In this document: piece after piece, positions 46,330-57,424 of the stretch | How the letters are laid out: each line of letters opens with the position of its first letter | Numbering within the stretch: the first letter of the stretch is position 1 | Source of the DNA: Pseudarthrobacter sp. Fe7 | GTDB lineage: Bacteria > Actinomycetota > Actinomycetes > Actinomycetales > Micrococcaceae | Length of the DNA stretch: 64,000 nucleotides | Direction of reading: 5' to 3' | Assembly: GCA_024372495.1 (NCBI GenBank) | Contig: CP099977.1 | Location: forward strand, 2,604,001 to 2,668,000 | Notes under the pieces: model-generated | Told to the model about the DNA's origin: nothing | Database searches by the model: none | Seen by the model: only the letters and a program-made list of their open reading frames with translations | Program-made: the position numbers and the translations under genes

Positions 46330-47558
46330 ATGCCCAGCGTACTTCCCCTTGGCGACCCGGCGCCGTCGGACGGTCTGCTGCCTGCCCAGGCAGCGGACGG
46401 TGCGGCGGACCGGGCCTTTGGCCTGTATGTCCACATTCCGTTCTGCGCTGTGCGCTGCGGCTACTGCGACTTCAACACCTACACCGCCACGGAACTGGGG
46501 GCGGCGCGTCACAGGATGCCTACGCCCGGACTGCGGCGTCGGAAGTGTCGCTGGCGGCCACGGTGGTGGAGCGCTCGGGATTGCCGGCCCGGAAGCTGGG
46601 CACCGTCTTTTTCGGCGGCGGCACACCCACCCTGCTGCCGGCCGATGACCTGTCCATGATCCTTCGTGCTGCTATCGACCAGTGGGGCATCGAGGACGGC
46701 GCTGAGGTCACCACCGAAGCAAACCCCGATTCGGTCACCCCCGAATCCCTCGCCGTCCTCAAGGAGGCCGGCTTCACCAGGGTCTCCTTCGGCATGCAGT
46801 CCGCCGTTCCCCACGTACTCAAGGTCCTGGACCGCACCCACACGCCCAGCAGGGTCCCGCAGGCGGTGCAGTGGGCCCGTGAGGCGGGCCTGGATGTCAG
46901 CCTGGACCTGATCTACGGCACGCCGGGGGAGTCCCTGGCCGACTGGCGCCACTCCCTTGAGACCGCACTGTCGTACCAGCCTGACCACATCAGCGCCTAC
47001 GCCCTGATTGTCGAGGAGGGCACCAAGCTGGCGGCGCAGATGCGCCGCGGCGAGGTGCCCGGAATTGACGACGACGACCACGCCGACAAGTACGAACTCG
47101 CCGACCAACTCATCACCGACGCCGGCCTCGGCTGGTATGAGGTCAGCAACTGGGCGCGGGGTCCGGAGCATGCGTGCCGCCACAACCTGTCCTACTGGCG
47201 TGGCGACGACTGGTGGGGCATCGGCCCCGGCGCACATTCGCATGTGGGCGGGGTGCGCTGGTGGAACGTGAAGCACCCGTCCGCCTATGCCAACCGCCTG
47301 TCCCAAGGACTGTCTCCCGCGGCGGGCCGGGAAACCCTCGACGCCGAAACCAGGAATTTGGAGCGGGTGATGCTGGAGGCGCGCCTGCAGTCAGGGCTTG
47401 ACGTCTCAGCGCTCAGCCCAGCCGGAAGGCATCAGGTGGCCGGGCTGATCGCCGACAGCCTGGTGGATCCTGCCGCCGCCTTCCGGGGGCGCCTTGTCCT
47501 CACCCTGAAAGGCCGGTTGCTGGCAGACGCAGTGGTCCGCCGCGTCCTCCCGAACTGA
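46330..47558 (+). CDS. hemW: Radical SAM heme chaperone HemW (frameshifted)
   Basis: Formerly mis-annotated as coproporphyrinogen III oxidase. YVHIPFCAVRCGYCDFNTY holds the CxxxCxxC iron-sulfur site near residue 40; FFGGGTPTLL and SLDLIYGTPGES are the following blocks, and the HemN-type C-terminal domain is present. It lacks the extra Cys in CxC found in true HemN. The frame breaks at 46497-46501 (G5, expected G6); repaired length 409. ATG at 46330, 24 bases after lepA. Confidence 0.92.
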
Positions 47559-47573
47559 CGCCCGCCCGGGCGT
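47558..47573. terminator. Short hairpin between hemW and the DUF4870 gene
   Basis: ACGCCCG (47558-47564) pairs with CGGGCGT (47567-47573) immediately after the hemW stop and before the convergent DUF4870 stop at 47593. Confidence 0.45.
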
Positions 47574-47592
47574 GCCAGGGAGGCCTGCGCCG

Positions 47593-48042
47593 CTACTTAA
47601 TCCAGCGCAGGTTGTACTGGTAGCGGTGCGGCTGGCCCTTGTTGACGTGGATGCCTGCTGCCACGGAGAAGCAGGTCAGTGCCACCCAGATCAGCGTGGC
47701 GATGACGGCGAAGATGTTTCCCACGTAAGGGATGAACACCAGGACGTTGGCCAGCACGGCGGCGATGGTGGGCGGCAGGCTGAAATTCAGCGCCTCTTTT
47801 GATTCCTGCGCAGTGAACGGCCCGCGGTCGCGGAAGATCAGGTAGATCAGCAGCGAGGGGACGCATCCAAGGATCCCGCCGAAATGTGCGAGCGTGGCCC
47901 ACTGGCGGTCTTCGCTGGCCGTGAGCGGCAGGGCATTGGCGGGGACGCCATGGTACTCGGAGCGGCCCTGGCCGTCCCTGTGATCACGTGCGTTTTCTGC
48001 CACAGTCTGTTCCTTCGGAGGTGCAAGTGGTGCTGACTTCAT
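47593..48042 (-). CDS. DUF4870 family membrane protein
   Basis: 149 residues; a polar N-terminal region of about 45 residues, then three hydrophobic segments (WATLAHFGGILGCVPSLLIYL, AAVLANVLVFIPYVGNIFAVI, WVALTCFSVAAGIHV). FTAQESKEALNFSL is the DUF4870 signature; C-terminus Arg/Tyr-rich. Function unknown. Intact. ATG at 48042; a GTG 39 bases later is an alternative. Confidence 0.8.
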   Translation of the reverse strand: MKSAPLAPPKEQTVAENARDHRDGQGRSEYHGVPANALPLTASEDRQWATLAHFGGILGCVPSLLIYLIFRDRGPFTAQESKEALNFSLPPTIAAVLANVLVFIPYVGNIFAVIATLIWVALTCFSVAAGIHVNKGQPHRYQYNLRWIK

Positions 48043-48122
48043 GTACGGGCGCGGTGTGCAGCGACTTTGGGAAAAGGCGGTGCACTACCAAGAATACTGG
48101 CTTTCGGGACGGCTACCGCCGT

Positions 48123-48973
48123 TCAGGGCACGGTGAGGAAGTCGATGACTTCCTCAACCCGCCCCAGCAGCGACGCTTCAAGGTCCGCGTAGGTGCGCAC
48201 GGCCCCCAGCAGTTTCTGCCATCCCAGGCCGATGTCCTCCTTGGTGGCGTGGGGCCAGCCGAAGGCTTTCAGGATTCCGGTTTTCCAGTCCTGGCCGCGG
48301 GGCACTGCAGGCCATTTGTCGATGCCCAGGACGGCGGGCCGGATAGCCTGCCAGACGTCAACGTAGGGGTGTCCCACGATCAGGACGTTGCCGGCGGCGC
48401 CGGGGATGCCATGACGGACTCGGCGATGCGGGACTCCTTGGAATCAGGAACGAGGTGGTCCACGAGTACACCGAGCCGGCGGCCCGGACCAGGCTTGAAG
48501 TGGGCAACCGCTCCGGCGAGGTCGTCAATGCCATGCAGGGGTTCGACGACGATGCCTTCCACCCGGAGGTCGTCTCCCCAGACCTTTTCCACCAGCTCGG
48601 CGTCGTGCTTGCCTTCCACCCAGATCCGGCTTGCCTTGGCGACCTGGGCGCGTTGTCCGGCGACGCGTACCGAACCGGATGCCGTCCTGCCGCCGGCCGG
48701 AGCGGCAACTGCCGCCCGGGGCGCAGGGGGCATCAGCCGGATGGGCTGGCCTTCGAGGAGGAAACCGAAGCCCAGCTTGAAGGACCGGGACTTTCCACGG
48801 CGGTCCTCCAGTGCTACTACGTGCATCCCGCCGGATTTTTCCACCCGGGTGACGGCGCCGACCCAGCCTGACTGGACATCTTCCAGCACCATGCCGCGCT
48901 CCACGGGCACCTCGGGCAACGCCGCCTTGGCCGGGGCGGAGATGCCACGGGGCCCCCAGTTCTGGTAATCCAT
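48123..48973 (-). CDS. DUF3097 family protein (frameshifted)
   Basis: About 283 residues after repair, conserved in actinobacteria, function unknown. A central Toprim-like segment is visible: RIWVEGKHDAELVEKVWGDDLR, GIVVEPLHGIDDL and LGVLVDHLVPDSKESRI, followed after repair by NVLIVGHPYVDVWQAI. The frame breaks at 48402-48405 (G4 on the plus strand, expected G5). The intact CCAGCTCGG at 48592-48600 within this gene shows that the SAGCTS class is not universal. ATG at 48973. Confidence 0.85.
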
Positions 48974-49052
48974 GGATTCAATCCGCCTCGCCCTAGGTCC
49001 TCCGCTCCGGAATTCCGCCCGGAGCGGTACCAATGCTAACAACGGGCCAAGG

Positions 49053-49091
49053 CATAATAGACTGTTAGCACTTAGGCATGTCGAGTGCTAA
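49053..49091 (+). promoter_or_regulatory. CIRCE operator and -10 box upstream of hrcA
   Basis: TTAGCACTT (49065-49073), nine-base spacer, GAGTGCTAA (49083-49091) matches the CIRCE inverted repeat (TTAGCACTC-N9-GAGTGCTAA) with one mismatch. CATAAT at 49053-49058 is a good -10 box just upstream, so HrcA bound here would block its own operon. Confidence 0.88.
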
Positions 49092-49144
49092 CCCTGATGG
49101 CACCTGGCGGGGCATGCGCCCCGAACCATGGATGGAGGTGGAGA

Positions 49145-50158
49145 GTGAGCGAGCCACGCAAACTGGAAGTACTGCGGGCCATCGTGGAGGATTACGTCCA
49201 CTCCCGTGAACCGGTCGGGTCCAAGGCCCTGGTAGAGCGGCATCATCTCGGCGTTTCCAGCGCAACCATCCGGAACGACATGGCGGCCCTGGAAGACGAG
49301 GGGCTGATCACGGCCCCACACACCAGTGCGGGGCGGATTCCCACGGACAAGGGCTACCGGCTTTTTGTTGACCAGATCTCGGCAGTCAAGCCACTTTCCG
49401 CCGCCGAACGCCGGGCCATCCAGTCCCTGCTGGAAGGCGCCGACGACCTCGACGATGTCCTTGACCGTACCGTCCGCCTGCTGTCGCAGCTGACCAACCA
49501 GGTGGCCGTGGTCCAGTATCCGCACCTCAGCAGGGCGCTGGTCCGCCATATCGAGTTCGTGCTGCTGGCCCCCGCAAGGTGCTGGTGGTGCTCATAGCCA
49601 ACAGCGGCAAAGTGGAGCAACGGGTCATCGACGTCGGGCAGGATCTTGGCGACGACGCACTGGCCGGGCTCCGCGCGCGCTTCCTCGCCGCACTGGGCGG
49701 AACACCGCTGAGCCAGCCTGGCCACGGCCCTTCCCGCCGTCGTCGCCGGAACTGGACACGCCCAGCGCCAGGCATCGCACGCACTGGCGCTTGGGCTTGA
49801 GGCCCTTGCGCTTAACACCCGGGAGGACCGGATGGTCATGGCCGGAACGGCCAACCTGGCCCGGTCCAACGTGGACTTCCCCCTCAGTATCGGCCCTGTG
49901 CTGGAGGCCCTTGAGGAACAAGTGGTGATGCTGCGGCTGTTGAGCGAAATGGCCCAGGATCATCGCGGGGTGGCTGTCAGCATTGGAAGGGAGAACCCCT
50001 ACGACGGCCTCGCCGAAGCATCGGTGGTGGCCACCGGGTACGGCCCGGACAGCGTCGCGAAGGTAGGGATTCTCGGGCCGACACGGATGGACTATCCCAC
50101 CACCATGGCCGCCGTCAGGGCGGTGGCCCGCTACCTTTCCAGGATTTTGGGGCCCTGA
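49145..50158 (+). CDS. hrcA: Heat-inducible transcription repressor HrcA (two frameshifts)
   Basis: Represses chaperone genes through CIRCE. The N-terminal winged helix is [30 protein letters not shown]; the GAF-like domain follows and the C-terminus ends [23 protein letters not shown]. Two breaks: C5 instead of C6 at 49569-49573, and an extra C at 49717-49718 (CAGCTG read as CAGCCTG). Repaired length 337. GTG start preceded by GGAGGTGGAGA, 54 bases after CIRCE. Forms an operon with dnaJ and rsmE. Confidence 0.94.
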
Positions 50159-50245
50159 CTCTTCGCCGCCGGAGACTGTTCCGGCAAGGAGCAAAGAGCT
50201 TGGCCGTCCAACTGAACGCAGTACAACAAGGAAGAGATACGAACT

Positions 50246-51373
50246 TTGAGCAGCCACTATGACGTCCTTGGAGTCTCGCCCGAAGCTACGGGTGAAGAGA
50301 TCAAAAAGGCCTACCGCAAACTGGCCCGTACCCTTCATCCGGACGTAAACCCCGGTGCGGACGCTTCCGAACGCTTCAAGGCGGTAACCCACGCCTACGA
50401 AGTCCTTTCCGATCCCCAGAAGCGGAGGATCTACGACACCACAGGCAACGAAAACGGAACGGACAACGGCTTCGGCGGGGCCGGCTACGCGGGCCAGGGC
50501 TTCGCGTTCCAGGACATCTTCGACACCTTCTTCGGCGCCGGCGGCACCTCCGGCCCGGCGTCGCGCGTCCGGCGCGGCCAGGATGCACTCATCAGCGTCC
50601 GGATCGATCTTCGGGACGCCGTATTCGGCGTCAACAAGAAGCTCGAAGTGGATACGGCAGTGGTCTGCCCCACCTGTGACGGATCCTGCTGCCGGCCGGG
50701 CACGCACCCGGAACGGTGCGATATCTGCGGCGGCAGCGGCCAGGTCCAGCGTGCAGTGCGCTCCATCCTGGGCCAGGTCATGACGGCCGCCCCCTGCGGC
50801 ACCTGCGAAGGCTTCGGCACCGTCATAAAGGACCCCTGCAACGAATGCAGCGGCCAGGGCCGTATCCGCAGCCGCCGGTCGCTCACCATCAAGGTCCCCG
50901 CCGGCGTGGCCACCGGAACCAGGATCCAGCTCTCCGGGCAAGGTGAGGCCGGCCCCGCGGGCGGTCCCGCGGGCGACCTGTACGTTGAAATCCGCGTCAA
51001 CAACGACGCCACCTATGTGCGGGAAGGTGACGACCTGCACGCCACCCTGCACATCCCCATGACTGCCGCCGCCCTGGGCACCGACGTCAGCCTGGAGACC
51101 TTCGACGGCACCCAGGACATCGACGTAAAGCCCGGAACCCAGTCCGGCGAGATCATCAACCTTCGCGGCCTGGGCGTCACCCACCTGCGCGGGTACGGCC
51201 GCGGAGACCTGAAGGTCCACCTCCAGGTAGACACTCCGGCCAAGCTCGACCCCACACAGGAGGACCTGCTCCGGCAGCTGGCCAAGCTCCGCGGCGAACA
51301 GATCACCGAGGGCAAGCTCGCCGCCAGCGGTGGCATGTTCGCCAAGCTCCGGGACCGGCTCGGTAACCTGTAG
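50246..51373 (+). CDS. dnaJ: Molecular chaperone DnaJ (DnaJ2 type)
   Basis: Hsp40 co-chaperone of DnaK. J domain with [23 protein letters not shown] and HPD (about residue 32); Gly/Phe region; four zinc-binding CxxCxG-type repeats ([32 protein letters not shown]); C-terminal substrate domains. 375 residues, intact. TTG start with AAGGAAGAG upstream. Association with hrcA rather than dnaK marks the second actinobacterial copy. Confidence 0.95.
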   Translation: MSSHYDVLGVSPEATGEEIKKAYRKLARTLHPDVNPGADASERFKAVTHAYEVLSDPQKRRIYDTTGNENGTDNGFGGAGYAGQGFAFQDIFDTFFGAGGTSGPASRVRRGQDALISVRIDLRDAVFGVNKKLEVDTAVVCPTCDGSCCRPGTHPERCDICGGSGQVQRAVRSILGQVMTAAPCGTCEGFGTVIKDPCNECSGQGRIRSRRSLTIKVPAGVATGTRIQLSGQGEAGPAGGPAGDLYVEIRVNNDATYVREGDDLHATLHIPMTAAALGTDVSLETFDGTQDIDVKPGTQSGEIINLRGLGVTHLRGYGRGDLKVHLQVDTPAKLDPTQEDLLRQLAKLRGEQITEGKLAASGGMFAKLRDRLGNL

Positions 51374-51375
51374 CG

Positions 51376-52153
51376 GTGAGCAACCCCGTCTTCTTCACTT
51401 CCGCCGGTTCACTGGCAGGAATGGCTCCCGGTCGGCTCTTTGTCCTCGAAGGGGCCGAAGCGCGGCATGCCGTTACCGTCAAACGGCTGTCCCCGGGCGA
51501 GGCCGTGGACATTGTGGACGGTGCCGGCACCCGCATGACCGGAAAAGTCACCTCCGCTGCACCTTCCGGGCTTGAGGTGGAGTGCGGCGCTGTGGCTGTG
51601 GAAGAAAGGCCGGACGTCCGGCTGGTGCTGGTGCAGGCCCTGGCAAAGGGCGACCGGGACGAGCCTGGCCATTGAAACGGCCACCGAACTGGGGATTGAT
51701 GCCGTCATTCCGTGGCAGTCCGAACGTTCCATTGTCCGCTGGAAAGGTGACCGTGCCGCCCGTGCGCACGCCAAGTGGGAGTCTTCCGTGACCGCGGCGG
51801 CCAAGCAGGCGCGGCGGGCCTGGATCCCTGAAGTCCGGGCGGCCGTCGAAACGGCGGGGCTTTCCGCTGCCGTGGAGGCCGCGGACCTGGCTGTGATCCT
51901 GCACGAAGACGCGGTACGTCCGCTCCGGGCCGTTCTTGAGGGGTGGCAGGGGAGTGCGCACGACGGGGTCCGTGAAGTCCTGCTGATCGTTGGTCCGGAG
52001 GGCGGCATCAGCCCGCGCGAAGTAACAAAGCTTTGCGACAAAGGCGCCGTGACAGCCCTGTTGGGACATCACGTCCTCCGGTCCTCCACCGCCGGCCCGG
52101 CCGCCGTCGTGCTTGCAAGCGACATCCTCGGCCGGTGGGCTACCGGACCTTAA
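51376..52153 (+). CDS. rsmE: 16S rRNA m3U1498 methyltransferase RsmE (frameshifted)
   Basis: SPOUT-class methyltransferase. The N-terminal PUA-like domain holds EGAEARHAVTVKRL; the SPOUT knot has ATELGIDAVIPWQSERSIVRW, LLIVGPEGGISPREV and LRSSTAGPAAVVLA. An extra C at 51664-51665 (GAGCTG read as GAGCCTG) separates the domains; repaired length 258. GTG start two bases after dnaJ. Its stop overlaps the convergent lipoprotein gene by 14 bases. Confidence 0.93.
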
Positions 52154-53057
52154 AGGACCTCGTGTCCTCGTTGCGGTCCGGCTCCCCGCCGGAACCTGCC
52201 TGGGCAACGCGCAGGTCGTAGTCGCCCGGTGGCAGGTTGAGCGCCAGGGTGAAGGTGCCCGCCTGCCCCTGCCCGGCGGCCGCAGTAGTCTCCCCGTTCA
52301 GGAACGGCGCCTTGCTGCCATTGTCTCCGGATTGCAGGATCTGCCAGTGGAGTTTTGCGCCCGGCGAGGTACTCCGGCCGGTGACTTTTACGCTGCCCTC
52401 GGGCACCTCGGCGCCTTCCTGCGGATCAATGATCCAGACCGGAGCCACCAGGCCGGCAGCACGGGTCATCAGGGCGCCCAACTGGACCTTTCCGAACGCC
52501 ACGTAGTCCGTGTGTCCGTCCACGAGGATCCGCACCCTGATCTGCTGACCCGTGTCGATCAGGCCCGAGCTCGCGGCAGCAGCAGTTGCGGTGTAGATCA
52601 GCTGCTGGATGGCTCGGGCGGCCATGTCGGCGTCGAGGTTGCTGTTGAAGGCGTCAGCGGAGACGTCAACCGTGATGATGTCCTTGCCGGAAATGGAGGT
52701 GGCAAGTTTGCCGGGATTCTGCCAGGGGGTAAAGAAGTCAGGGTCCAGCGGCTTCTCCGACATCATCGCGCGCAGTGCCCGCGTGACCGGGTTCTCCTGT
52801 TCAGGGACGTCCCGGAACTCGCGGTAGAGGAAGACGTTCCCGCCGCTGCGGCCGATCCAGTACACCGGGGCCTTATTGGAGGACTGGGTGGTTTCCAAGG
52901 GGGCGCTGGTGGAGGGCGAGTCCGGCAGGGTGCCGCCTGTGGCCGGAACCGAAGCCACGGTGCCGGAGGGCGATGAACCGCCCTCGGCGGTGCAGGCTGC
53001 AAGGACCGGAACAAGCATCAGGATTCCCGCCAGGACGGCAGGGCGCAGGTGGCCCAT
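52140..53057 (-). CDS. GerMN / Gmad2 domain lipoprotein
   Basis: 305 residues with a lipoprotein signal (LRPAVLAGILMLVPVLAAC, lipobox LAAC). A Ser/Thr-rich spacer leads to a GerMN domain (VYWIGRSGGNVFLYREF, then TVDVSADAFNSNLDADM and AARAIQQLIYTATAA) and a C-terminal Gmad2 immunoglobulin-like domain (VWIIDPQEGAEVPEGSVKVTGR). Predicted cell-surface protein; in spore formers such domains act in germination, but the role here is unknown. ATG at 53057 preferred because of AAAGGGCGGGA upstream; an in-frame ATG at 53123 exists. Intact. Confidence 0.83.
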   Translation of the reverse strand: MGHLRPAVLAGILMLVPVLAACTAEGGSSPSGTVASVPATGGTLPDSPSTSAPLETTQSSNKAPVYWIGRSGGNVFLYREFRDVPEQENPVTRALRAMMSEKPLDPDFFTPWQNPGKLATSISGKDIITVDVSADAFNSNLDADMAARAIQQLIYTATAAAASSGLIDTGQQIRVRILVDGHTDYVAFGKVQLGALMTRAAGLVAPVWIIDPQEGAEVPEGSVKVTGRSTSPGAKLHWQILQSGDNGSKAPFLNGETTAAAGQGQAGTFTLALNLPPGDYDLRVAQAGSGGEPDRNEDTRSFKVR

Positions 53058-53456
53058 CGATCGTCCCGCCCTTTCGGGCACAGAGGTTTCCGGCACTATC
53101 CTGCCCTTGTCCTTTCCTGGCATGGCGGGCCGATCCCCTCGCGGCCTGGCGTTCCAGCAGATGCTGGATTTCCAGCATTACACAGGAGCGGGTCCCTCCA
53201 GCGGCTCTTTCGGCTCCCGGTGCATAACTGCAACGGGAACGATATGAGGCCGATATGAAGTTGATACCTAACGCCTCATGGGCGCCCTCCGCGGGCACCA
53301 TTCCCCGGGTGCCGTGCCCGGTGGTTTGGCTGGTCCCGCGCCCGGTGCGAGGGCCGGCCCGGTATCCGGTCCGGGCGGCTGCTGACGTAAGATAGAGGCA
53401 TCGCTGGGCAAGGAGCACCGGGCAACGGGCACCGTGTCCAGCGGAGCAAACAAGCG
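53058..53456. promoter_or_regulatory. 399-base gap with divergent promoters for lipoprotein and phoH
   Basis: TAAGAT at 53388-53393 is the best -10 box for phoH, with a TSS around 53400 and the ATG at 53457. The stretch 53225-53280 is AT-richer than its surroundings and probably contains the lipoprotein promoter. No convincing ORF or RNA gene is seen. Confidence 0.45.
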
Positions 53457-54586
53457 ATGTCGATCTTCGAGGGGACCACGGGCCTGCGGGCCAGCACCAT
53501 GACTGAATCAGCAAATGGTAAGCGCCGGCTCAACACGGGCGAAGGCAGTCCGGGGGAATTCCCGCACTCCCTGCCCGGCATCCGGACCGAAGTAGTCCTC
53601 TTTGAGAACTCCGACCAGATGGTTCAATCACTCGGCAGCCATGACGAGGCATTGCGGTTTATCGAAGAACAGTTCCCGGACGTCAACTTCCATGCCCGCG
53701 GCAATGAACTGTCCATCAGCGGCCCCGCCGGCGACGTTCCCCGCATCATGCGGCTCCTCCAGGAAGTCCGTGGCCTGGTGGCCCGCCGGACGGTCATTAC
53801 GCCTGCGGTGCTGCAGCAGCTCGTGGCCCTCCTGCGCACCCAGTCGCTACAGAATCCCGTGGATGTACTCACCCACGACATCCTCTCCAGCCGCGGCAGG
53901 ACCATCCGGCCCAAAACGCTGAACCAGAAGAACTATGTTGACGCGATCGACGCCAACACGGTCATCTTCGGCATTGGTCCGGCCGGTACCGGCAAGACCT
54001 ACCTGGCCATGGCGAAAGCCGTCCAGGCGCTGCAGCAGAAGGAGGTCAGCCGGATCATCCTGACGCGCCCCGCGGTGGAGGCGGGGAGCGGCTCGGGTTC
54101 CTGCCTGGCACGCTCAGCGATAAGATCGACCCCTACCTCCGGCCGCTCTACGACGCCTTGCACGACATGATGGACCCTGAGTCCATCCCGCGGCTCATGG
54201 CGGCCGGCACCATCGAAGTTGCACCCCTGGCCTACATGCGCGGCCGCACCCTCAACGACGCCTTCATCATCCTTGACGAGGCCCAGAACACCACCCCTGA
54301 ACAGATGAAGATGTTCCTCACCCGGCTCGGATTCGGGTCCAGGATGGTGGTCACCGGGGACGTCACGCAAGTAGACCTGCCGTTCGGCACACGTTCCGGG
54401 CTGCGGATCGTGGAGGAAATCCTGCACGGCATCGAGGGCGTGAACTTTTCTGTCCTGGACGCTGCCGACGTCGTGCGGCACCGGCTTGTGGGCGACATCG
54501 TCAACGCCTACAGCATCTGGGATGAAGCCCAGCGGAACCGGGTCAAGCATTCAGCAAGCCGCGAAAAACGGGGGGAACACGCGTGA
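53457..54586 (+). CDS. phoH: PhoH-like ATPase (frameshifted)
   Basis: Cytoplasmic P-loop NTPase/ putative RNA helicase-associated protein, often linked with ybeY. N-terminal KH-like region, then Walker [16 protein letters not shown] and Walker [29 protein letters not shown] is the third motif. The frame breaks at 54083-54086 (G4, expected G5), joining [17 protein letters not shown]. Repaired length 376. ATG at 53457; ATG at 53499 is an alternative. GTGA overlap with ybeY. Confidence 0.93.
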
Positions 54587-55053
54587 GCATCGAGGTCAAC
54601 AACGAGTCCGGCATCCAGGTAGATGAGGCCGGGCTGGTGGCCCTGTCGCGGTACATCTTTGAGCAGGCTCTACATCCATCCGCAGGCCGAACTGTCCATC
54701 CTCCTGGTGGATGAACCGGCCATGGAGAAACTGCATATTGAGCTGATGGACGAGCCCGGCGCCACGGACGTGCTCTCTGTTCCCATGGACGAGTTGACCC
54801 CCGGAACCCCGGGCCGGCCCACGCCCCAGGGCATGCTGGGCGATATCGCCATCTGCCCGCAGGTAGCCAAGGTCCAGGCCAAAAATGCCGGCCACCCGCT
54901 CCATGACGAGATGCTGCTGCTCACCACGCACGGCATCCTCCACCTGCTGGGTTACGACCATGCCGAGCCCGAGGAAAAGGCAGAGATGTTCGGTCTCCAG
55001 CGGGAACTTCTGACCGGCTTCACCGGCAAAGAAGCACCTGCCGAGACAACCCA

Positions 55054-55057
<4 letters not shown>
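54583..55057 (+). CDS. ybeY: Endoribonuclease YbeY (frameshifted)
   Basis: Zinc-dependent rRNA maturation/quality-control nuclease. [17 protein letters not shown] carries the HxxxHxxxxxH zinc site; LGDIAICP and DVLSVPMDE are conserved (the last usually reads LSFPMD). An extra G at 54666-54667 (CAGCTC read as CAGGCTC) breaks it after residue 28; repaired length 157. Packed by GTGA overlaps between phoH and the CBS-domain gene. Confidence 0.93.
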
Positions 55058-56367
<1,310 letters not shown>

Positions 56368-56384
<17 letters not shown>

Positions 56385-57327
56385 GGCCACCGAACCGGAC
56401 GACTTCGGCGGCTTCCGGGCCGGGTTCTCGATCCTGGTCGGCAGGCCCAACGCGGGTAAGTCCACCCTGACTAACGCACTGGTGGGCAAGAAGGTCGCCA
56501 TCACCTCGGCCAAGCCGCAGACTACGCGGCACACCATCCGCGGTATCGTGCACCGCGACGACGCCCAGCTGATCCTGGTGGATACCCCTGGGCTCCACCG
56601 TCCCCGCACACTGCTTGGGAAGCGTCTCAATGACCTCGTGGCGGACACCCTCGCCGAGGTGGACGCCATCGGGTTCTGCCTGCCCGCCAACGAGAAGATC
56701 GGCCCCGGAGACAAATTCATCGCCGCCCAGGCGGCCGCCGTCGGCCGCAAACCGGTCATCGCCATCGTCACCAAGGCAGACCTTGTGGACAGGCAGGCGC
56801 TCACGGAACAACTTCTCGCCGTCGCGGCCCTTGGCCGGGAAGTACTGGGGGAGGACGGCTGGAAGGACATCGTTCCCGTCTCTGCCGCCGACGGTTTCCA
56901 GGTGGAAACGGTGGCCGACGTGCTGATCAGCCACATGCCGCCGTCGCCTCCCCTGTATCCGGACGGGGAGCTGACCGACGAGCCCGAGGCCGTCATGGTG
57001 GCCGAACTGATCCGCGAAGCAGCCCTGGAGGGTGTACGGGACGAGCTTCCGCACTCCCTCGCCGTAGTGGTCGAGGAAATTGTTCCCCGGGAGGACCGGC
57101 CGGAGGACAACCCGCTGCTGGACGTGCGCGTCAACCTCTACGTGGAACGTCCCTCGCAGAAGGCCATCATTATCGGCAAGGGCGGGGCCCGCCTGCGTGA
57201 AGTAGGCACGAACGCCCGCAAGGGCATCGAAGCCCTCCTGGGCACGCGGATCTACCTGGACCTCCATGTCAAGGTGGCCAAAGACTGGCAGCGCGATCCG
57301 AAACAGCTGGTCAAACTCGGTTTCTGA
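56368..57327 (+). CDS. era: GTPase Era
   Basis: 16S rRNA-binding GTPase for 30S assembly. GRPNAGKSTL (G1), DTPGLHRPR (G3), TKADLVD (G4), SAADG (G5) and a C-terminal KH domain with IIIGKGGARLREVG. 319 residues, intact. GTG start overlaps the end of the upstream CBS protein. The phoH-ybeY-corC-era order is the common bacterial arrangement. Confidence 0.96.
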
Positions 57328-57383
57328 CCAGCATCAACGCCGTTGGACGGGGCACGGCCGGCAAGATCTCCAGACTGGACCAC

Positions 57384-57424
57384 TAAAATGGACCGGATTT
57401 TGTATTTAGAGGAAGGTTCACCAC
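57384..57424 (+). promoter_or_regulatory. Candidate promoter of the LCP gene
   Basis: TAAAAT at 57384-57389 is a good -10 box; a second AT-rich patch (TTTTGTATTTAG, 57399-57410) follows. GAGGAAGG at 57410-57417 is the ribosome site. Confidence 0.45.

Noticed and set aside
46330..47558. Coproporphyrinogen III dehydrogenase (HemN)
   Set aside because: The iron-sulfur motif and length fit HemW, which is a heme chaperone and lacks the extra HemN cysteine.
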